DNA from: Microbacterium jejuense | GTDB lineage: Bacteria; Actinomycetota; Actinomycetes; Actinomycetales; Microbacteriaceae | Direction of reading: 5' to 3' | Length of the DNA stretch: 64,000 nucleotides | NCBI RefSeq assembly: GCF_019511665.1 | Contig: NZ_JAEUAW010000003.1 | Span: 62,001 to 126,000, forward strand | In this document: positions 27,108-36,190 of the stretch, in pieces | Layout of the letters: every line of letters starts with the position of its first letter | Position numbering within the stretch: the first letter of the stretch is position 1 | Program-made: the position numbers and the translations under genes | The notes under the pieces: model-generated | Told to the model about the DNA's origin: nothing | The model's input: only the letters and a program-made list of their open reading frames with translations | Database searches by the model: none

Positions 27108-27890
27108 ATGATCGAGTTGCGCACCCCTGCCGAGATCGAGGCGATGAAGCCCGCGGGGCGATTCGTCGCCGAGACGCTGGCGACCCTGCGCGACGAGACG
27201 AAGGTGGGCACGAACCTCCTGGCGATCGATCGCCGCGCGCACGACCTGATCCGCCGCGCGGGCGCCGAGTCCTGCTACATCGACTACCACCCGTCGTTCG
27301 GCGCGAGCCCGTTCGGCAAGGTGATCTGCACGTCCGTGAACGACGCGGTCCTTCACGGACTGCCCTTCGACTACGCGCTGCGCGACGGCGACCTCGTGTC
27401 GCTCGACTTCGCGGTGTCGGTCAACGGGTGGGTCGCCGACTCCGCCGTCTCGTTCGTCGTCGGCACGCCGCGGGACGAGGACCTCGCGCTCATCGACACG
27501 ACGGAGCGGGCTCTGGATGCGGCCATCCGGACGGCCACCGTCGGCAACCGCATCGGCGACATCTCGGCCGCGATCGCCGGCGTGGCGCATGGCGACGGCT
27601 ACTCGATCAACACCGACTTCGGCGGGCACGGCGTCGGACGCATCATGCACGGCGACCCGCACGTCCCCAACGACGGCAAGGCGGGGCGCGGCTACCCGCT
27701 CCGGCCGGGGCTCGTGGTCGCCCTCGAGCCGTGGTTCCTGCAGACGACCGACGAGCTCGTCACCGACCCCGACGGCTGGACGCTCCGATCGGTGGACGGC
27801 TCGCGCGGCGCGCACGCCGAGCACACCGTCGCGATCACCGAGGACGGCCCGATCGTCCTGACGGATCGCTCCTGGCTCGGCGTGGACTGA
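27108..27890 (+). CDS. map: type I methionine aminopeptidase
   Basis: Removes the N-terminal methionine of new proteins. The 260-residue pita-bread fold shows the five metal ligands: LDFAV and VADSAVSF aspartates, GGHGVGR histidine, LEPWF and HAEHTVAI glutamates. Actinobacteria usually hold a second copy next to secY, so this is probably the extra gene. ATG 27108 follows GAGAGG; a possible -10 CAGAAT lies at 27078-27083. Its stop is 30 bases from the convergent glgX stop. Confidence 0.93.
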   Translation: MIELRTPAEIEAMKPAGRFVAETLATLRDETKVGTNLLAIDRRAHDLIRRAGAESCYIDYHPSFGASPFGKVICTSVNDAVLHGLPFDYALRDGDLVSLDFAVSVNGWVADSAVSFVVGTPRDEDLALIDTTERALDAAIRTATVGNRIGDISAAIAGVAHGDGYSINTDFGGHGVGRIMHGDPHVPNDGKAGRGYPLRPGLVVALEPWFLQTTDELVTDPDGWTLRSVDGSRGAHAEHTVAITEDGPIVLTDRSWLGVD

Positions 27891-27920
27891 CGCCGCGTCA
27901 GGCTCCTCCCCCGCACCGCG

Positions 27921-30128
27921 TCAGGTGCGCACCTGCCCACGCGGAGCATGCGCGGGAGCCGGGGCACCGGCGAGCGCTGCGAGCGACGCCGCCACCGAGT
28001 GATCGACCTCGCGCTCGACGCGAGGATGCTCGCTCAGCACCAGGAGCGACTTCGCCGCGAGGCGAACGGTGTCGCCCGGACGCAGAAGGGCGGAGTCGGC
28101 GCGCTCCCCCGCCGTGTCGATGACGACCTCCCAGTCGGGGCTGTACTCCACCACGGGGATGTGGAAGTCGATGATGTCGTCGCCGGCGTTGAACAGGACG
28201 ATGAAGTGGCGGTCGCGGATCGGCTCGCCGCGCCGGTCCTCCTCCCTGATGCCCTGGCCGTTGAGGAACACGCCCACGGCGCGCCCGAACCCCGACTCCC
28301 AGTCGTCGGGCTGCATGAGCGTGCCGTCGGGACGGAGCCACGCGATGTCGGGCAGCGGGGCACCGACGTCGCGCTGCACGGGTCGTCCTTCGAAGAAGCG
28401 GCGACGGCGGAACGTCGGGTGGTCCCGTCGCAGCCGGCTCATCGCCGCGGTGAACTCCAGCAGCGGCAGATCCGCCGCGTCCCAGTCGACCCAGGTGACC
28501 TCGTTGTCCTGCGCGTAGCCGTTGTTGTTCCCCTGCTGCGTGCGTCCGAGCTCGTCGCCGTGCAGCAGCATGGGCACGCCTTGGCTGAGGAGCAGGGTCG
28601 CGAGGAAGTTCCGCTGCTGCCGCGCCCGCAGCGTCAGCACGGCGGGGTCGTCGGTGGGTCCCTCCACGCCGAAGTTGTCGGACCGGTTGTCGTCGGCGCC
28701 GTCGCGGCCGTCCTCGCCGTTGGCCTCGTTGTGCTTCTCGTTGTACGACACGAGGTCGCGCAACGTGAAGCCGTCGTGCGCCGTCACGAAGTTGACGGAT
28801 GCCACCGGCCGGCGTCCGGAGTGCTCGTAGAGGTCGCTCGACCCGGTGAGGCGTGAGGCGAACTCGCCGAGGGCCTGCGGCTCTCCGCGCCAGAAGTCGC
28901 GGACCGTGTCGCGGTACTTCCCGTTCCATTCCGTCCACTGCGGCGGGAAGTTGCCGACCTGGTAGCCGCCCGGCCCGACATCCCACGGCTCGGCGATCAG
29001 CTTGACCTGCGAGACGACCGGATCCTGCTGCACGAGCTCGAAGAAGGTCGACAGCCGATCGACGTCGTAGAACTCGCGCGCGAGCGCCGACGCGAGATCG
29101 AACCGGAAGCCGTCGACGTGCATGTCGATCACCCAGTACCGCAGCGAGTCCATGATGAGCTGCAGCGAATGCGGGTTGCGGACGTTGAGGCTGTTGCCGG
29201 TTCCGGTGTAGTCGGTGTAGTAGCGCCTGTCGTCGTCGAGCTTGTAGTAGGCGGCGTTGTCGATGCCTCGCATCGAGAGCGTCGGGCCCAGGTGATTGCC
29301 TTCGGCGGTGTGGTTGTAGACGACGTCGAGGATCACCTCGATGCCGGCGGCGTGCAGGGCGCGCACCATCCCCTTGAACTCCTGGACCTGCTGGCCGCGG
29401 TCGCCGGTCGCGGCATAGCGGTTGTGCGGCGCGAAGTACGAGATGGAGTTGTAGCCCCAGTAGTTCGAGAGCCCCTTCTGCTGCAGGATCGCGTCGTCGA
29501 CGAACTGGTGCACCGGCATGAGCTCGATCGCCGTCACGCCGAGCTTCGACAGGTGCTCGATGATCGCCGGGTGGGCGACGGCGCTGTACGTGCCGCGCAT
29601 CTCGTCGGGGATCGCGGGATGCCGCATCGTGAGACCCCGCACGTGAGCCTCGTAGATGACCGTCTCGGCGTACGGCGTCTCCGGCCGCCGGTCACCGGCC
29701 CAGTCGAAGAAGGGGTTGATGACGACGCCCTTCATCATGTCGTCGGCGGAGTCGTCGTCGTTGCGCGAATCGGGCTCGCCGAACGTGTACCCGTACACCG
29801 GCTGCCCCCAGCGCACGGCTCCCTCGACGGCCTTCGCGTACGGGTCGAGCAGCAGCTTGGCGGGATTGAACCGCTGACCCGATGCCGGGTCGTACGGACC
29901 GTGCACCCGGTAGCCGTAGCGCTGGCCCGGCTGGATGTTCGGCACGTACACGTGCCACACGAACGCGTCCACCTCGACCAGGTCGACACGCGACTCGCCG
30001 CCGCGCGCGCCGAACAGGCAGAGTTCGACGCGCTCGGCTCCTTCGCTGAACAGTGCGAAGTTGGTTCCGCTGCCGTCGAACGTCGCCCCGAGCGGATACG
30101 CCGATCCTGGCCAGGTGTGCATCGTCAT
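27921..30128 (-). CDS. glgX: glycogen debranching protein GlgX (second copy)
   Basis: A 735-residue GH13 isoamylase-type debranching enzyme: CBM48-like N-terminus (WPGSAYPLGATFDGSGTNF), DVVYNHTAEG, nucleophile in GFRFDLASALAREF, acid in VKLIAEPWDVG, and TAHDGFTLRDL. Closer to canonical TreX/GlgX than the 694-residue copy at 1.6-3.7 kb, which lacks the QQGNNNGYAQ spelling. ATG 30122 (two codons in) has GGGGG at a better spacing and could be the true start. It lies between map and the nitrite reductase operon and is divergent from the latter. Why two copies are kept is not shown by sequence. Confidence 0.93.
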   Translation of the reverse strand: MTMHTWPGSAYPLGATFDGSGTNFALFSEGAERVELCLFGARGGESRVDLVEVDAFVWHVYVPNIQPGQRYGYRVHGPYDPASGQRFNPAKLLLDPYAKAVEGAVRWGQPVYGYTFGEPDSRNDDDSADDMMKGVVINPFFDWAGDRRPETPYAETVIYEAHVRGLTMRHPAIPDEMRGTYSAVAHPAIIEHLSKLGVTAIELMPVHQFVDDAILQQKGLSNYWGYNSISYFAPHNRYAATGDRGQQVQEFKGMVRALHAAGIEVILDVVYNHTAEGNHLGPTLSMRGIDNAAYYKLDDDRRYYTDYTGTGNSLNVRNPHSLQLIMDSLRYWVIDMHVDGFRFDLASALAREFYDVDRLSTFFELVQQDPVVSQVKLIAEPWDVGPGGYQVGNFPPQWTEWNGKYRDTVRDFWRGEPQALGEFASRLTGSSDLYEHSGRRPVASVNFVTAHDGFTLRDLVSYNEKHNEANGEDGRDGADDNRSDNFGVEGPTDDPAVLTLRARQQRNFLATLLLSQGVPMLLHGDELGRTQQGNNNGYAQDNEVTWVDWDAADLPLLEFTAAMSRLRRDHPTFRRRRFFEGRPVQRDVGAPLPDIAWLRPDGTLMQPDDWESGFGRAVGVFLNGQGIREEDRRGEPIRDRHFIVLFNAGDDIIDFHIPVVEYSPDWEVVIDTAGERADSALLRPGDTVRLAAKSLLVLSEHPRVEREVDHSVAASLAALAGAPAPAHAPRGQVRT

Positions 30129-30148
30129 CCCCCATGCCTCGATGGCCC

Positions 30149-30154
30149 ACCCTA
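30149..30154 (-). promoter_or_regulatory. possible -10 (TAGGGT) for the second glgX
   Basis: TAGGGT on the minus strand, 20 bases before ATG 30128, in the divergent spacer shared with the nirB regulatory region. Confidence 0.4.
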
Positions 30155-30236
30155 CCGAGAAGGGATGCCGCCGGCCGTGCTTCGCGGGTGACGGGTCGGC
30201 GTGGCGCCTCACATGGACACCGCGGCGGCTGTGAGC

Positions 30237-30296
30237 GAAACGTTCGTTCGGGGTAACGGCGCGCGGCCCGGGGGTGAAACACCCCGCTCGTAGCGT
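30237..30296 (+). promoter_or_regulatory. nirB nitrogen-control region: GlnR-like half sites and -10
   Basis: Half sites GAAAC (30237-30241), GTAAC (30253-30257) and GAAAC (30276-30280) are followed 10 bases later by the -10 TAGCGT (30291-30296). The GTAAC-to-GAAAC spacing of 18 and the GAAAC-to--10 spacing of 10 are exactly those at narK. GTnAC and GnAAC elements are the known GlnR box halves in actinobacteria. No -35 is present, as expected for an activated promoter. Confidence 0.6.
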
Positions 30297-30333
30297 CGGG
30301 CCTACCGAGACATCCGCCCCACGAGGAGGAGCC

Positions 30334-33006
30334 ATGGCCCATCGCGACCGTGTCGACAGCCGGAAACATGACGCTGACACCGAGGCAACATCGCCCGCGT
30401 ACCGTGACGACATGAGCACGCTGCCCGCCCTCGGCACGCACGTCGTCGTGGTGGGCGCCGGCATGGTGGCGCATCGGTTCGTCGAGAGCATGCTCAGCCG
30501 CGCCGACGAGCGCTGGCACATCACACTCATCGGCGAGGAGGATCGTCACCCCTACGACCGGGTCGGGCTCACGGGGTTCTTCGCCGGCGCGTCCACCGAA
30601 GACCTGACGCTGGATCGCACCTTCTTCGACGACGAGCGGCTGCGTTTCCTGCGCGGCGACGCCGTCGTGCGCATCGACCGGTCCGCCCGGCGCGTCACGA
30701 CGAGGTCGGGCCTGAGCGTGGGCTACGACCGGCTCGTCCTCGCCACCGGCTCGTACGCCGCGCGGCTCGCTGTGGACGGGTTCGGACTCGACGGCTGCTT
30801 CGTCTACCGGACGCTGGACGACGTCGAGCGGCTCGAGGCCTTCGTGCAGCGCCGCTCGGCCGAGCTCGGCCGCAGGCTCACCGGCACCGTCATCGGCGGC
30901 GGGCTGCTCGGACTGGAGGCCGCCGGGGCGCTGCAGGGGCTCGACGTCGACTGCACCGTCGTGCAGTCCTCGGATCGCCTCATGTCTGCGCAGCTCGACC
31001 GCCCCGCCGGTGAGGCGCTGCGCCGCCTCATCGAGTCCCGCGGGATCGCCGTCAAGACGGAGGCGATCACGACCCGGCTCGACCCCGACGGCACGGGACA
31101 GGTGACCGGGCTCGAGTTCCGCGACGGGTCGTACGAGCGCACCGACGTCGTCGTGTTCACCGTCGGCGTGCGGCCCCGCGACGAGCTGGCGCGCTCCGCG
31201 GAGCTCGATGTCCACCCCCGTGGGGGCGTGCTCATCGACAGCGGCTGCCAGACCTCCGACCCCCGCATCCTGGCGATCGGCGAGGTCGCGAACTACGACG
31301 GACAGTGCGTCGGGCTCGTCGCGCCCGGCTACGCGATGGCGGAGGTCGCGGCGACGCGGCTGCTCGGTGTCGATGAACACAGCGGCGAGGCATCCTTCCC
31401 CGGCTACGACCTGTCGACGAAGCTCAAGCTCTCGGGCGTCGACGTCGCGAGCTTCGGCGACGCGTTCGCCGAGACGCCGGGTGCGCTGGACGTCGTGTAC
31501 GCCGACCCGGTGGCGGGCGTGTACAAGAAGCTCGTCCTGTCGGACGACGCGAAGACGCTCCTCGGCGGCATCCTCGTCGGCGACGCGTCGGCGTACGGCT
31601 CGCTGCGCCCGCTCGTGGGCGGCGCGCTCGGCGCGGACCCCGCCGCGTACCTCATGCCCGAGGGCGGCGTCGCGGCGCCGACGGGAGAGCTGCCCGACGA
31701 CGCACTCGTCTGCTCGTGCAACAGCGTCACGGCGGGTCGGATCCGTCACGCCGTGCACGAGGAGGGCTGCACCGACGCGGCCTCCGTCAAGTCGTGCACC
31801 AAGGCGGGTGCGGCCTGCGGCTCGTGCCTCACGATGGTCAAGAAGCTCGTCGGCACCGAGCTGGCCAAGACCGGCGCCACGGTGAGCAACGCGCTGTGCG
31901 AGCACTTCGACCTGTCGCGGCGGCAGCTCTTCGACGCCGTGCGGGTGTCGGGACTTCGCACCTTCAGCGCCGTCATCGAGCGGTTCGGCGTCGGGCGCGG
32001 GTGCGACATCTGCAAGCCTGCGCTCGCGAGCATCCTCTCGACGCTCGTGGGCGGTCACGTGCTCGACGGCGAGAACGCGACGCTGCAGGACACCAACGAC
32101 CACGTCATGGCCAACCTGCAGAAGGACGGCAGCTATTCGGTCGTTCCGCGCATCCCCGGCGGCGAGATCACCCCGGAGGGGCTGCTGGTCATCGGGCAGG
32201 TCGCCCAGGACTTCGGTCTGTACACGAAGATCACCGGCGGCCAGCGCATCGACATGTTCGGCGCTCGACTGGAGCAGCTGCCCGCCATCTGGAAGCGCCT
32301 CGTGGATGCCGGCTTCGAATCCGGTCACGCATACGGCAAGTCGCTGCGCACCGTGAAATCCTGCGTCGGTTCGACGTGGTGCCGCTACGGCGTGCAGGAC
32401 TCGGTGGGCATGGCCGTGCGGCTGGAGCTGCGCTATCGCGGGCTGCGCTCGCCGCACAAGCTCAAGCTGGGCGTCTCGGGCTGTGCGCGCGAGTGCGCCG
32501 AGGCGCGCGGCAAGGACGTCGGCGTCATCGCGACCGAGGCGGGCTGGAACATGTACGTCGGCGGCAACGGCGGCTTCACGCCGCGGCACGCCGTGCTGCT
32601 GGCAGAGGGCCTGAGCGACCAGGAGCTGCTCACCGCCATCGACCGCTTCCTGATGTACTACATCTTCACCGCCGACCGCCTGCAGCGCACGGCGCCGTGG
32701 TTCGAAGAGCTCGACGGCGGCATCGAGGGTCTGCGCGCCGTCATCTTCGACGACAGCCTCGGCATCTGCGGCGACCTCGACGCGGCGATGGCGACGCACA
32801 TCGACTCGTACGAGGACGAGTGGGCCGCGACGCTCGAAGACCCCGACAAGCTGCGGCGGTTCGCCTCGTTCGTGAACGCACCCGCCACCCCCGATCCGTC
32901 GCTCGCCTACGTCGCCGAACGCGGTCAGCCCCGCCCCGCCACCGCCGAAGAGCGCGGCGCCGGCGGCGTCCTCATCGCCGGAACGACCCTGGAGGTGCGC
33001 CGATGA
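30334..33006 (+). CDS. nirB: NAD(P)H nitrite reductase large subunit NirB
   Basis: Six-electron reduction of nitrite to ammonium in the cytoplasm. About 890 residues in family order: FAD/NAD domains (VVVVGAGMVAHRF; VIGGGLLGLEAAGAL), a BFD-like [2Fe-2S] domain (CSCNSVTAGRI with GAACGSC), then the nitrite/sulfite reductase domains with siroheme-4Fe-4S ligands C677, C683, C717 and C721. ATG 30334 has GAGGAGGA 3 bases upstream, matching the narK layout. ATG 30412, nearer the conserved start, follows a TACCGT hexamer by 6 bases and may be used from a second, leaderless promoter. Stop overlaps nirD. Confidence 0.95.
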   Translation: MAHRDRVDSRKHDADTEATSPAYRDDMSTLPALGTHVVVVGAGMVAHRFVESMLSRADERWHITLIGEEDRHPYDRVGLTGFFAGASTEDLTLDRTFFDDERLRFLRGDAVVRIDRSARRVTTRSGLSVGYDRLVLATGSYAARLAVDGFGLDGCFVYRTLDDVERLEAFVQRRSAELGRRLTGTVIGGGLLGLEAAGALQGLDVDCTVVQSSDRLMSAQLDRPAGEALRRLIESRGIAVKTEAITTRLDPDGTGQVTGLEFRDGSYERTDVVVFTVGVRPRDELARSAELDVHPRGGVLIDSGCQTSDPRILAIGEVANYDGQCVGLVAPGYAMAEVAATRLLGVDEHSGEASFPGYDLSTKLKLSGVDVASFGDAFAETPGALDVVYADPVAGVYKKLVLSDDAKTLLGGILVGDASAYGSLRPLVGGALGADPAAYLMPEGGVAAPTGELPDDALVCSCNSVTAGRIRHAVHEEGCTDAASVKSCTKAGAACGSCLTMVKKLVGTELAKTGATVSNALCEHFDLSRRQLFDAVRVSGLRTFSAVIERFGVGRGCDICKPALASILSTLVGGHVLDGENATLQDTNDHVMANLQKDGSYSVVPRIPGGEITPEGLLVIGQVAQDFGLYTKITGGQRIDMFGARLEQLPAIWKRLVDAGFESGHAYGKSLRTVKSCVGSTWCRYGVQDSVGMAVRLELRYRGLRSPHKLKLGVSGCARECAEARGKDVGVIATEAGWNMYVGGNGGFTPRHAVLLAEGLSDQELLTAIDRFLMYYIFTADRLQRTAPWFEELDGGIEGLRAVIFDDSLGICGDLDAAMATHIDSYEDEWAATLEDPDKLRRFASFVNAPATPDPSLAYVAERGQPRPATAEERGAGGVLIAGTTLEVRR
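30400..30405 (+). promoter_or_regulatory. possible internal -10 (TACCGT) before the second nirB start
   Basis: TACCGT ends 6 bases before ATG 30412, the leaderless spacing seen at many genes here. It would give a protein shorter by 26 poorly conserved residues. Confidence 0.35.
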
Positions 33007-33422
33007 CGCTCATCGACCCGCAGACGACCACAGACACCGCGCCGGCGGGCTGGGTGCGCGTGTGCGCGCTCTCGGACCTCGAGGTCGAACGGGGCCGGGC
33101 GGCCCTGCTGGGCGGGACGCAGATCGCGCTGTTCCTCACACGCGGCACGAACGGCCGCGAGGGACGCGTGTACGCCGTGTCGAACTTCGATCCGTTCAGC
33201 CGGGCCAACGTCATCTCGCGCGGCATCGTCGGCACCCGGCAGGATGCCCCGACCGTGGCCTCCCCCATGTTCAAGCAGGTCTTCGACCTCCGCACCGGCA
33301 TCTGCCTCGACGCGCAGGGAAAAGAGCCGGTGAACCTGCACGTGTGGCCGACGGCCGTCGCAGACGGCGTCGTGCTGGTCCGCTGGGACGAGCGGCCCGA
33401 CGCCGACGGTGGTGCGCCGTGA
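33003..33422 (+). CDS. nirD: nitrite reductase small subunit NirD
   Basis: The 139-residue Rieske-like fold subunit that partners NirB. The diagnostic segment YAVSNFDPFSRANVISRGIVG is intact. The Rieske Cys/His ligands are absent, which is normal for NirD. ATG overlaps the nirB stop (ATGA) and the stop overlaps cobA (GTGA), so subunits and cofactor enzyme are coupled. Confidence 0.95.
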   Translation: MTLIDPQTTTDTAPAGWVRVCALSDLEVERGRAALLGGTQIALFLTRGTNGREGRVYAVSNFDPFSRANVISRGIVGTRQDAPTVASPMFKQVFDLRTGICLDAQGKEPVNLHVWPTAVADGVVLVRWDERPDADGGAP

Positions 33423-34171
33423 CCGGCCGCGTGCACCTGGTCGGCGGGGGCCCGGGCCCCCTCGACCTCCTGACGGTCCGCGCGTGGCGCCTCCTCGTCT
33501 CGGCCGACGTCGTCGTGATGGACCGCCTCGGGCCGACCGACCTCCGCGGCGAGCTGCGTCCCGACGCCGAGGTGATCGACGTCGGCAAGCTGCCCGGTCA
33601 CCACCCGGTGCCGCAGGACGAGATCAACGCGCTGCTGGTGGACCGGGCCAGGGCGGGCAAGCAGGTCGTCCGGCTCAAGGGCGGCGACCCGTTCGTGTTC
33701 GGCCGCGGCGGCGAAGAGGTGGCCGCGTGCCTGGCCGCCGGCATCCCGGTCGACGTCGTCCCGGGTGTCACCAGCGCCGTCGCCGTGCCGCAGGCCGCCG
33801 GCATCCCGGTCACGCACCGCGGCGTGGCGACCGCCGTGCACATCGTCCACGGCCAGGGACCGGTCAGCGCGTCGACCCTCGCGGCGCTGCGAGACCCCGA
33901 GGTCACGACCGTGATCCTCATGGGAGTGAGCGCGATCCCCCGCATCGTGGCCGACGCCCTGCGCGCGGGCGTCGCTGCCGACCGCCCGGTGGCGATCGTC
34001 GAGCGCGGCCACCATCTCGACCAGCGCACGACGCGCACTACCCTCGGGAGTGCGGTGCTGGATGCCGGGCGCACCGGCATCCGCAATCCGGCGGTCATCG
34101 TCGTCGGCGATGTCGCCCGCGCCGAACTGCTGCTCCCCGCGCACGAGATGACAGGTGACACCGTCCGTTGA
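33419..34171 (+). CDS. cobA: uroporphyrinogen-III C-methyltransferase
   Basis: SAM-dependent double methylation of uroporphyrinogen III to precorrin-2, the first step to siroheme needed by NirB. The 250-residue protein starts VTGRVHLVGGGPGPLDLLT, with VVRLKGGDPFVFGRGGEE and GIPVTHRGVA. It lacks the CysG dehydrogenase/chelatase domain, so those steps must be encoded elsewhere. GTG start overlaps nirD, and its stop overlaps the next gene (TTGA). Confidence 0.95.
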   Translation: MTGRVHLVGGGPGPLDLLTVRAWRLLVSADVVVMDRLGPTDLRGELRPDAEVIDVGKLPGHHPVPQDEINALLVDRARAGKQVVRLKGGDPFVFGRGGEEVAACLAAGIPVDVVPGVTSAVAVPQAAGIPVTHRGVATAVHIVHGQGPVSASTLAALRDPEVTTVILMGVSAIPRIVADALRAGVAADRPVAIVERGHHLDQRTTRTTLGSAVLDAGRTGIRNPAVIVVGDVARAELLLPAHEMTGDTVR

Positions 34172-35304
34172 GCTCCACCACACGTCCCACCCTGTCGGCC
34201 GCGCTCGACGGCTGCACCGTCGTCATCGCCGTCGACCGACGCTCGTCAGAGCTGTCCGCCGCGCTCGAGCGTCACGGCGCGATCGTCCGTCAGGCGCCTG
34301 CGCTCACGATCGTGCCGCACATCGACGACGACTCGCTGATCGCCGCGACGCGCTCGCTCATCTCGGCACCGCCTGACATCGTCGTGGCCACGACGGGCGT
34401 GGGGTTCCGCGGATGGATCGAGGCGGCCGACGAGGCGGGCCTCGCCGACGAGCTGCACGCGGCGCTCGCGGGAGCGCGCATCGTCGCGCGCGGGCCCAAG
34501 GCGCGCGGCGCGATCCAGCAGGCGGGATTCACCGCGGACTGGGTCGCCGAATCCGAGACGTCGGCAGAGCTCGGCGAGTACCTGCTGGCGGAGGGCGTGG
34601 CCGGTCAGCGCGTCGCCGTTCAGCACCACGGCTCAGGGGCCGACGGCCTCGACGAGCTGCTCGGAGATGCCGGCGCCGACGTCGTGAGCCTCACGGTGTA
34701 CCGGTGGGGCCCGCCGCCCGACCCCGCCGTCGTCGCGAGGTCGGTGGTGGCCGCGGCAGCGGGCGAGGTGGACGCCGTGCTCTTCACGTCGGCCCCCGGC
34801 GCGGCGGAGTGGATGGCCGCCGCAGCGCGCGAAGGCGCACTGGAGTCGATCGTCGACCGCACGCGTCGCCGACGCCTGCTGCTGGCGGCCGTCGGCCCGA
34901 TCACGGCGGGGCCGCTGCAGGCCGCCGGAGCCGAGACCCTCATCGCCGAACGCGGGCGATTGGGCGCCCTCGTGCGCGCGGTCGTGTCGCACTTCGGCGG
35001 CGGGCACGCCGAGTCCCTGCAGACCGGAGCGGGACGACTCGAGCTGCGCAGCGCCGGCGTCGTGCTCGATGGACGTCACATCCCGCTGTCGCGCACCGGC
35101 GCCGACCTCATGGCGGCGCTCTTCGACGCGGGCGGAGGCGTCGTCTCGCGCCAGCGGCTGCAGACGGTGCTTCCCCGCTCGGGCGAGAACACGCACGCCG
35201 TCGAGATGGCCGTCGCGCGCCTGCGCGAGGCGCTCGGAACGCCGGATCTCGTGAAGACCGTCGTCAAGCGCGGGTACCGGATCGACGTCGTCGATCCCGC
35301 CTGA
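34168..35304 (+). CDS. nnaR: HemD-like domain/winged-helix regulator, NnaR type
   Basis: The 378-residue protein has an N-terminal uroporphyrinogen-III synthase fold (about 1-265, e.g. VATTGVGFRGWIEAAD, VLFTSAPGAAEWM) joined to a C-terminal OmpR-type winged helix (about 290-375, LSRTGADLMAALFDAGGGVVSRQRL ... VKRGYRIDVV in two parts). This is the layout of NnaR, known in Streptomyces and mycobacteria as a partner of GlnR at nitrate genes. TTG start overlaps the cobA stop. Its HemD domain may sense or still make tetrapyrrole; sequence cannot tell. Symbol given by architecture and context. Confidence 0.85.
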   Translation: MSSTTRPTLSAALDGCTVVIAVDRRSSELSAALERHGAIVRQAPALTIVPHIDDDSLIAATRSLISAPPDIVVATTGVGFRGWIEAADEAGLADELHAALAGARIVARGPKARGAIQQAGFTADWVAESETSAELGEYLLAEGVAGQRVAVQHHGSGADGLDELLGDAGADVVSLTVYRWGPPPDPAVVARSVVAAAAGEVDAVLFTSAPGAAEWMAAAAREGALESIVDRTRRRRLLLAAVGPITAGPLQAAGAETLIAERGRLGALVRAVVSHFGGGHAESLQTGAGRLELRSAGVVLDGRHIPLSRTGADLMAALFDAGGGVVSRQRLQTVLPRSGENTHAVEMAVARLREALGTPDLVKTVVKRGYRIDVVDPA

Positions 35305-35313
35305 GACGGCCGC

Positions 35314-36015
35314 TCAGTCCGTCGCGGCGGTGTCGGCGCCCTCGAGCAGGTCGGGCCGGTGCGCCTTCGTGCGTTCGAGGCTCTGCTCGCGGCGCCAGGC
35401 CGCGATGGCCCCGTGGTTGCCGCTCAGGAGCACCGGCGGCACCTCGAGCCCGCGCCACTGGGCGGGCTTGGTGTAGCTGGGGTATTCGAGCAGGCCCAGC
35501 TCGTGGGACTCCTCGACGAGGCTCTCCGGATTCCCGACGACGCCCGGGATCAGACGCGACACCGCCTCGATGACAGCCATCGCCGCCACCTCGCCACCGT
35601 TGAGCACGTAGTCGCCGAGGCTCACGAGGCGCACGCGGACGCGAGAGGAGTAGTGGTCCACGACGCGCTGGTCGATGCCCTCGTAGCGCCCGCACGCGAA
35701 CACCAGGTGCTGCTCCTGCGCGAGCTCGCGCGCGAGCGGCTGCGAGAACAGCTCGCCGGCGGGCGACGGCACGAGCAGCACGGCGTCCTCGCTCAGCACG
35801 GCGTCCAGCGCCTCGCCCCACGGCTCGGGCTTCATGACCATGCCGGCGCCGCCGCCGTAGGGCGTGTCGTCCACGGTGCGGTGGCGGTCGTGGGTCCAGT
35901 CCCGCAAGTCGTGGACATGCATGTCGAGGATGCCGCGGTCACGGGCCTTGCCGATGAGCGAGACGCCGAGCACGTCGAAGAACGTCGGGAAGATCGTGAC
36001 GATGTCGACGCGCAT
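35314..36015 (-). CDS. trmD: tRNA (guanine(37)-N1)-methyltransferase TrmD
   Basis: Methylates G37 of tRNAs to prevent frameshifting. The 233-residue SPOUT protein has [45 protein letters not shown] and the trefoil-knot [11 protein letters not shown]. It has its own TAGACT hexamer 7 bases before the ATG. It lies alone between nnaR and narK, cut off from rimM and rplS, its usual neighbours, by nitrate genes on both sides. Confidence 0.97.
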   Translation of the reverse strand: MRVDIVTIFPTFFDVLGVSLIGKARDRGILDMHVHDLRDWTHDRHRTVDDTPYGGGAGMVMKPEPWGEALDAVLSEDAVLLVPSPAGELFSQPLARELAQEQHLVFACGRYEGIDQRVVDHYSSRVRVRLVSLGDYVLNGGEVAAMAVIEAVSRLIPGVVGNPESLVEESHELGLLEYPSYTKPAQWRGLEVPPVLLSGNHGAIAAWRREQSLERTKAHRPDLLEGADTAATD

Positions 36016-36022
36016 GCCTTCG

Positions 36023-36028
36023 AGTCTA
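36023..36028 (-). promoter_or_regulatory. -10 hexamer TAGACT of trmD, leaderless type
   Basis: TAGACT on the minus strand ends 7 bases before the trmD ATG. It makes trmD independent of the rpsP-rimM transcript. Confidence 0.5.
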
Positions 36029-36096
36029 GAAGCTGCGCGTGTTTCGGACGTGTGACGGCTCCCCCACCTCACCGGGCCGACAGGGGTGATCGAGAA

Positions 36097-36151
36097 GTGA
36101 CGGAGAGGTAACCCCGCGGCTCGACCGCCCGAAACACCCCGTTCGTAGCGT
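36097..36151 (+). promoter_or_regulatory. narK nitrogen-control region: GlnR box and -10
   Basis: GTGAC (36097-36101), 6 bases, GTAAC (36108-36112) is a full match to the GTnAC-n6-GnAAC GlnR pattern. Then GAAAC (36131-36135) follows after 18 bases and TAGCGT (36146-36151) after 10 more. From GAAAC to the -10 end, 20 of 21 positions equal the nirB region. Confidence 0.65.
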
Positions 36152-36190
36152 GGACGCACACTCACCCGCAGTGTCTGCACAGGAGGCGCC

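Noticed and set aside
29692..32799. Long open frame on the minus strand opposite nirB
   Set aside because: It reads through both the nirB complement and the glgX start region in a wrong frame. The composition is typical of GC-rich antisense frames.
33003..33422. Missing Rieske ligands in NirD
   Set aside because: NirD small subunits normally lack them, so this is not degeneration.
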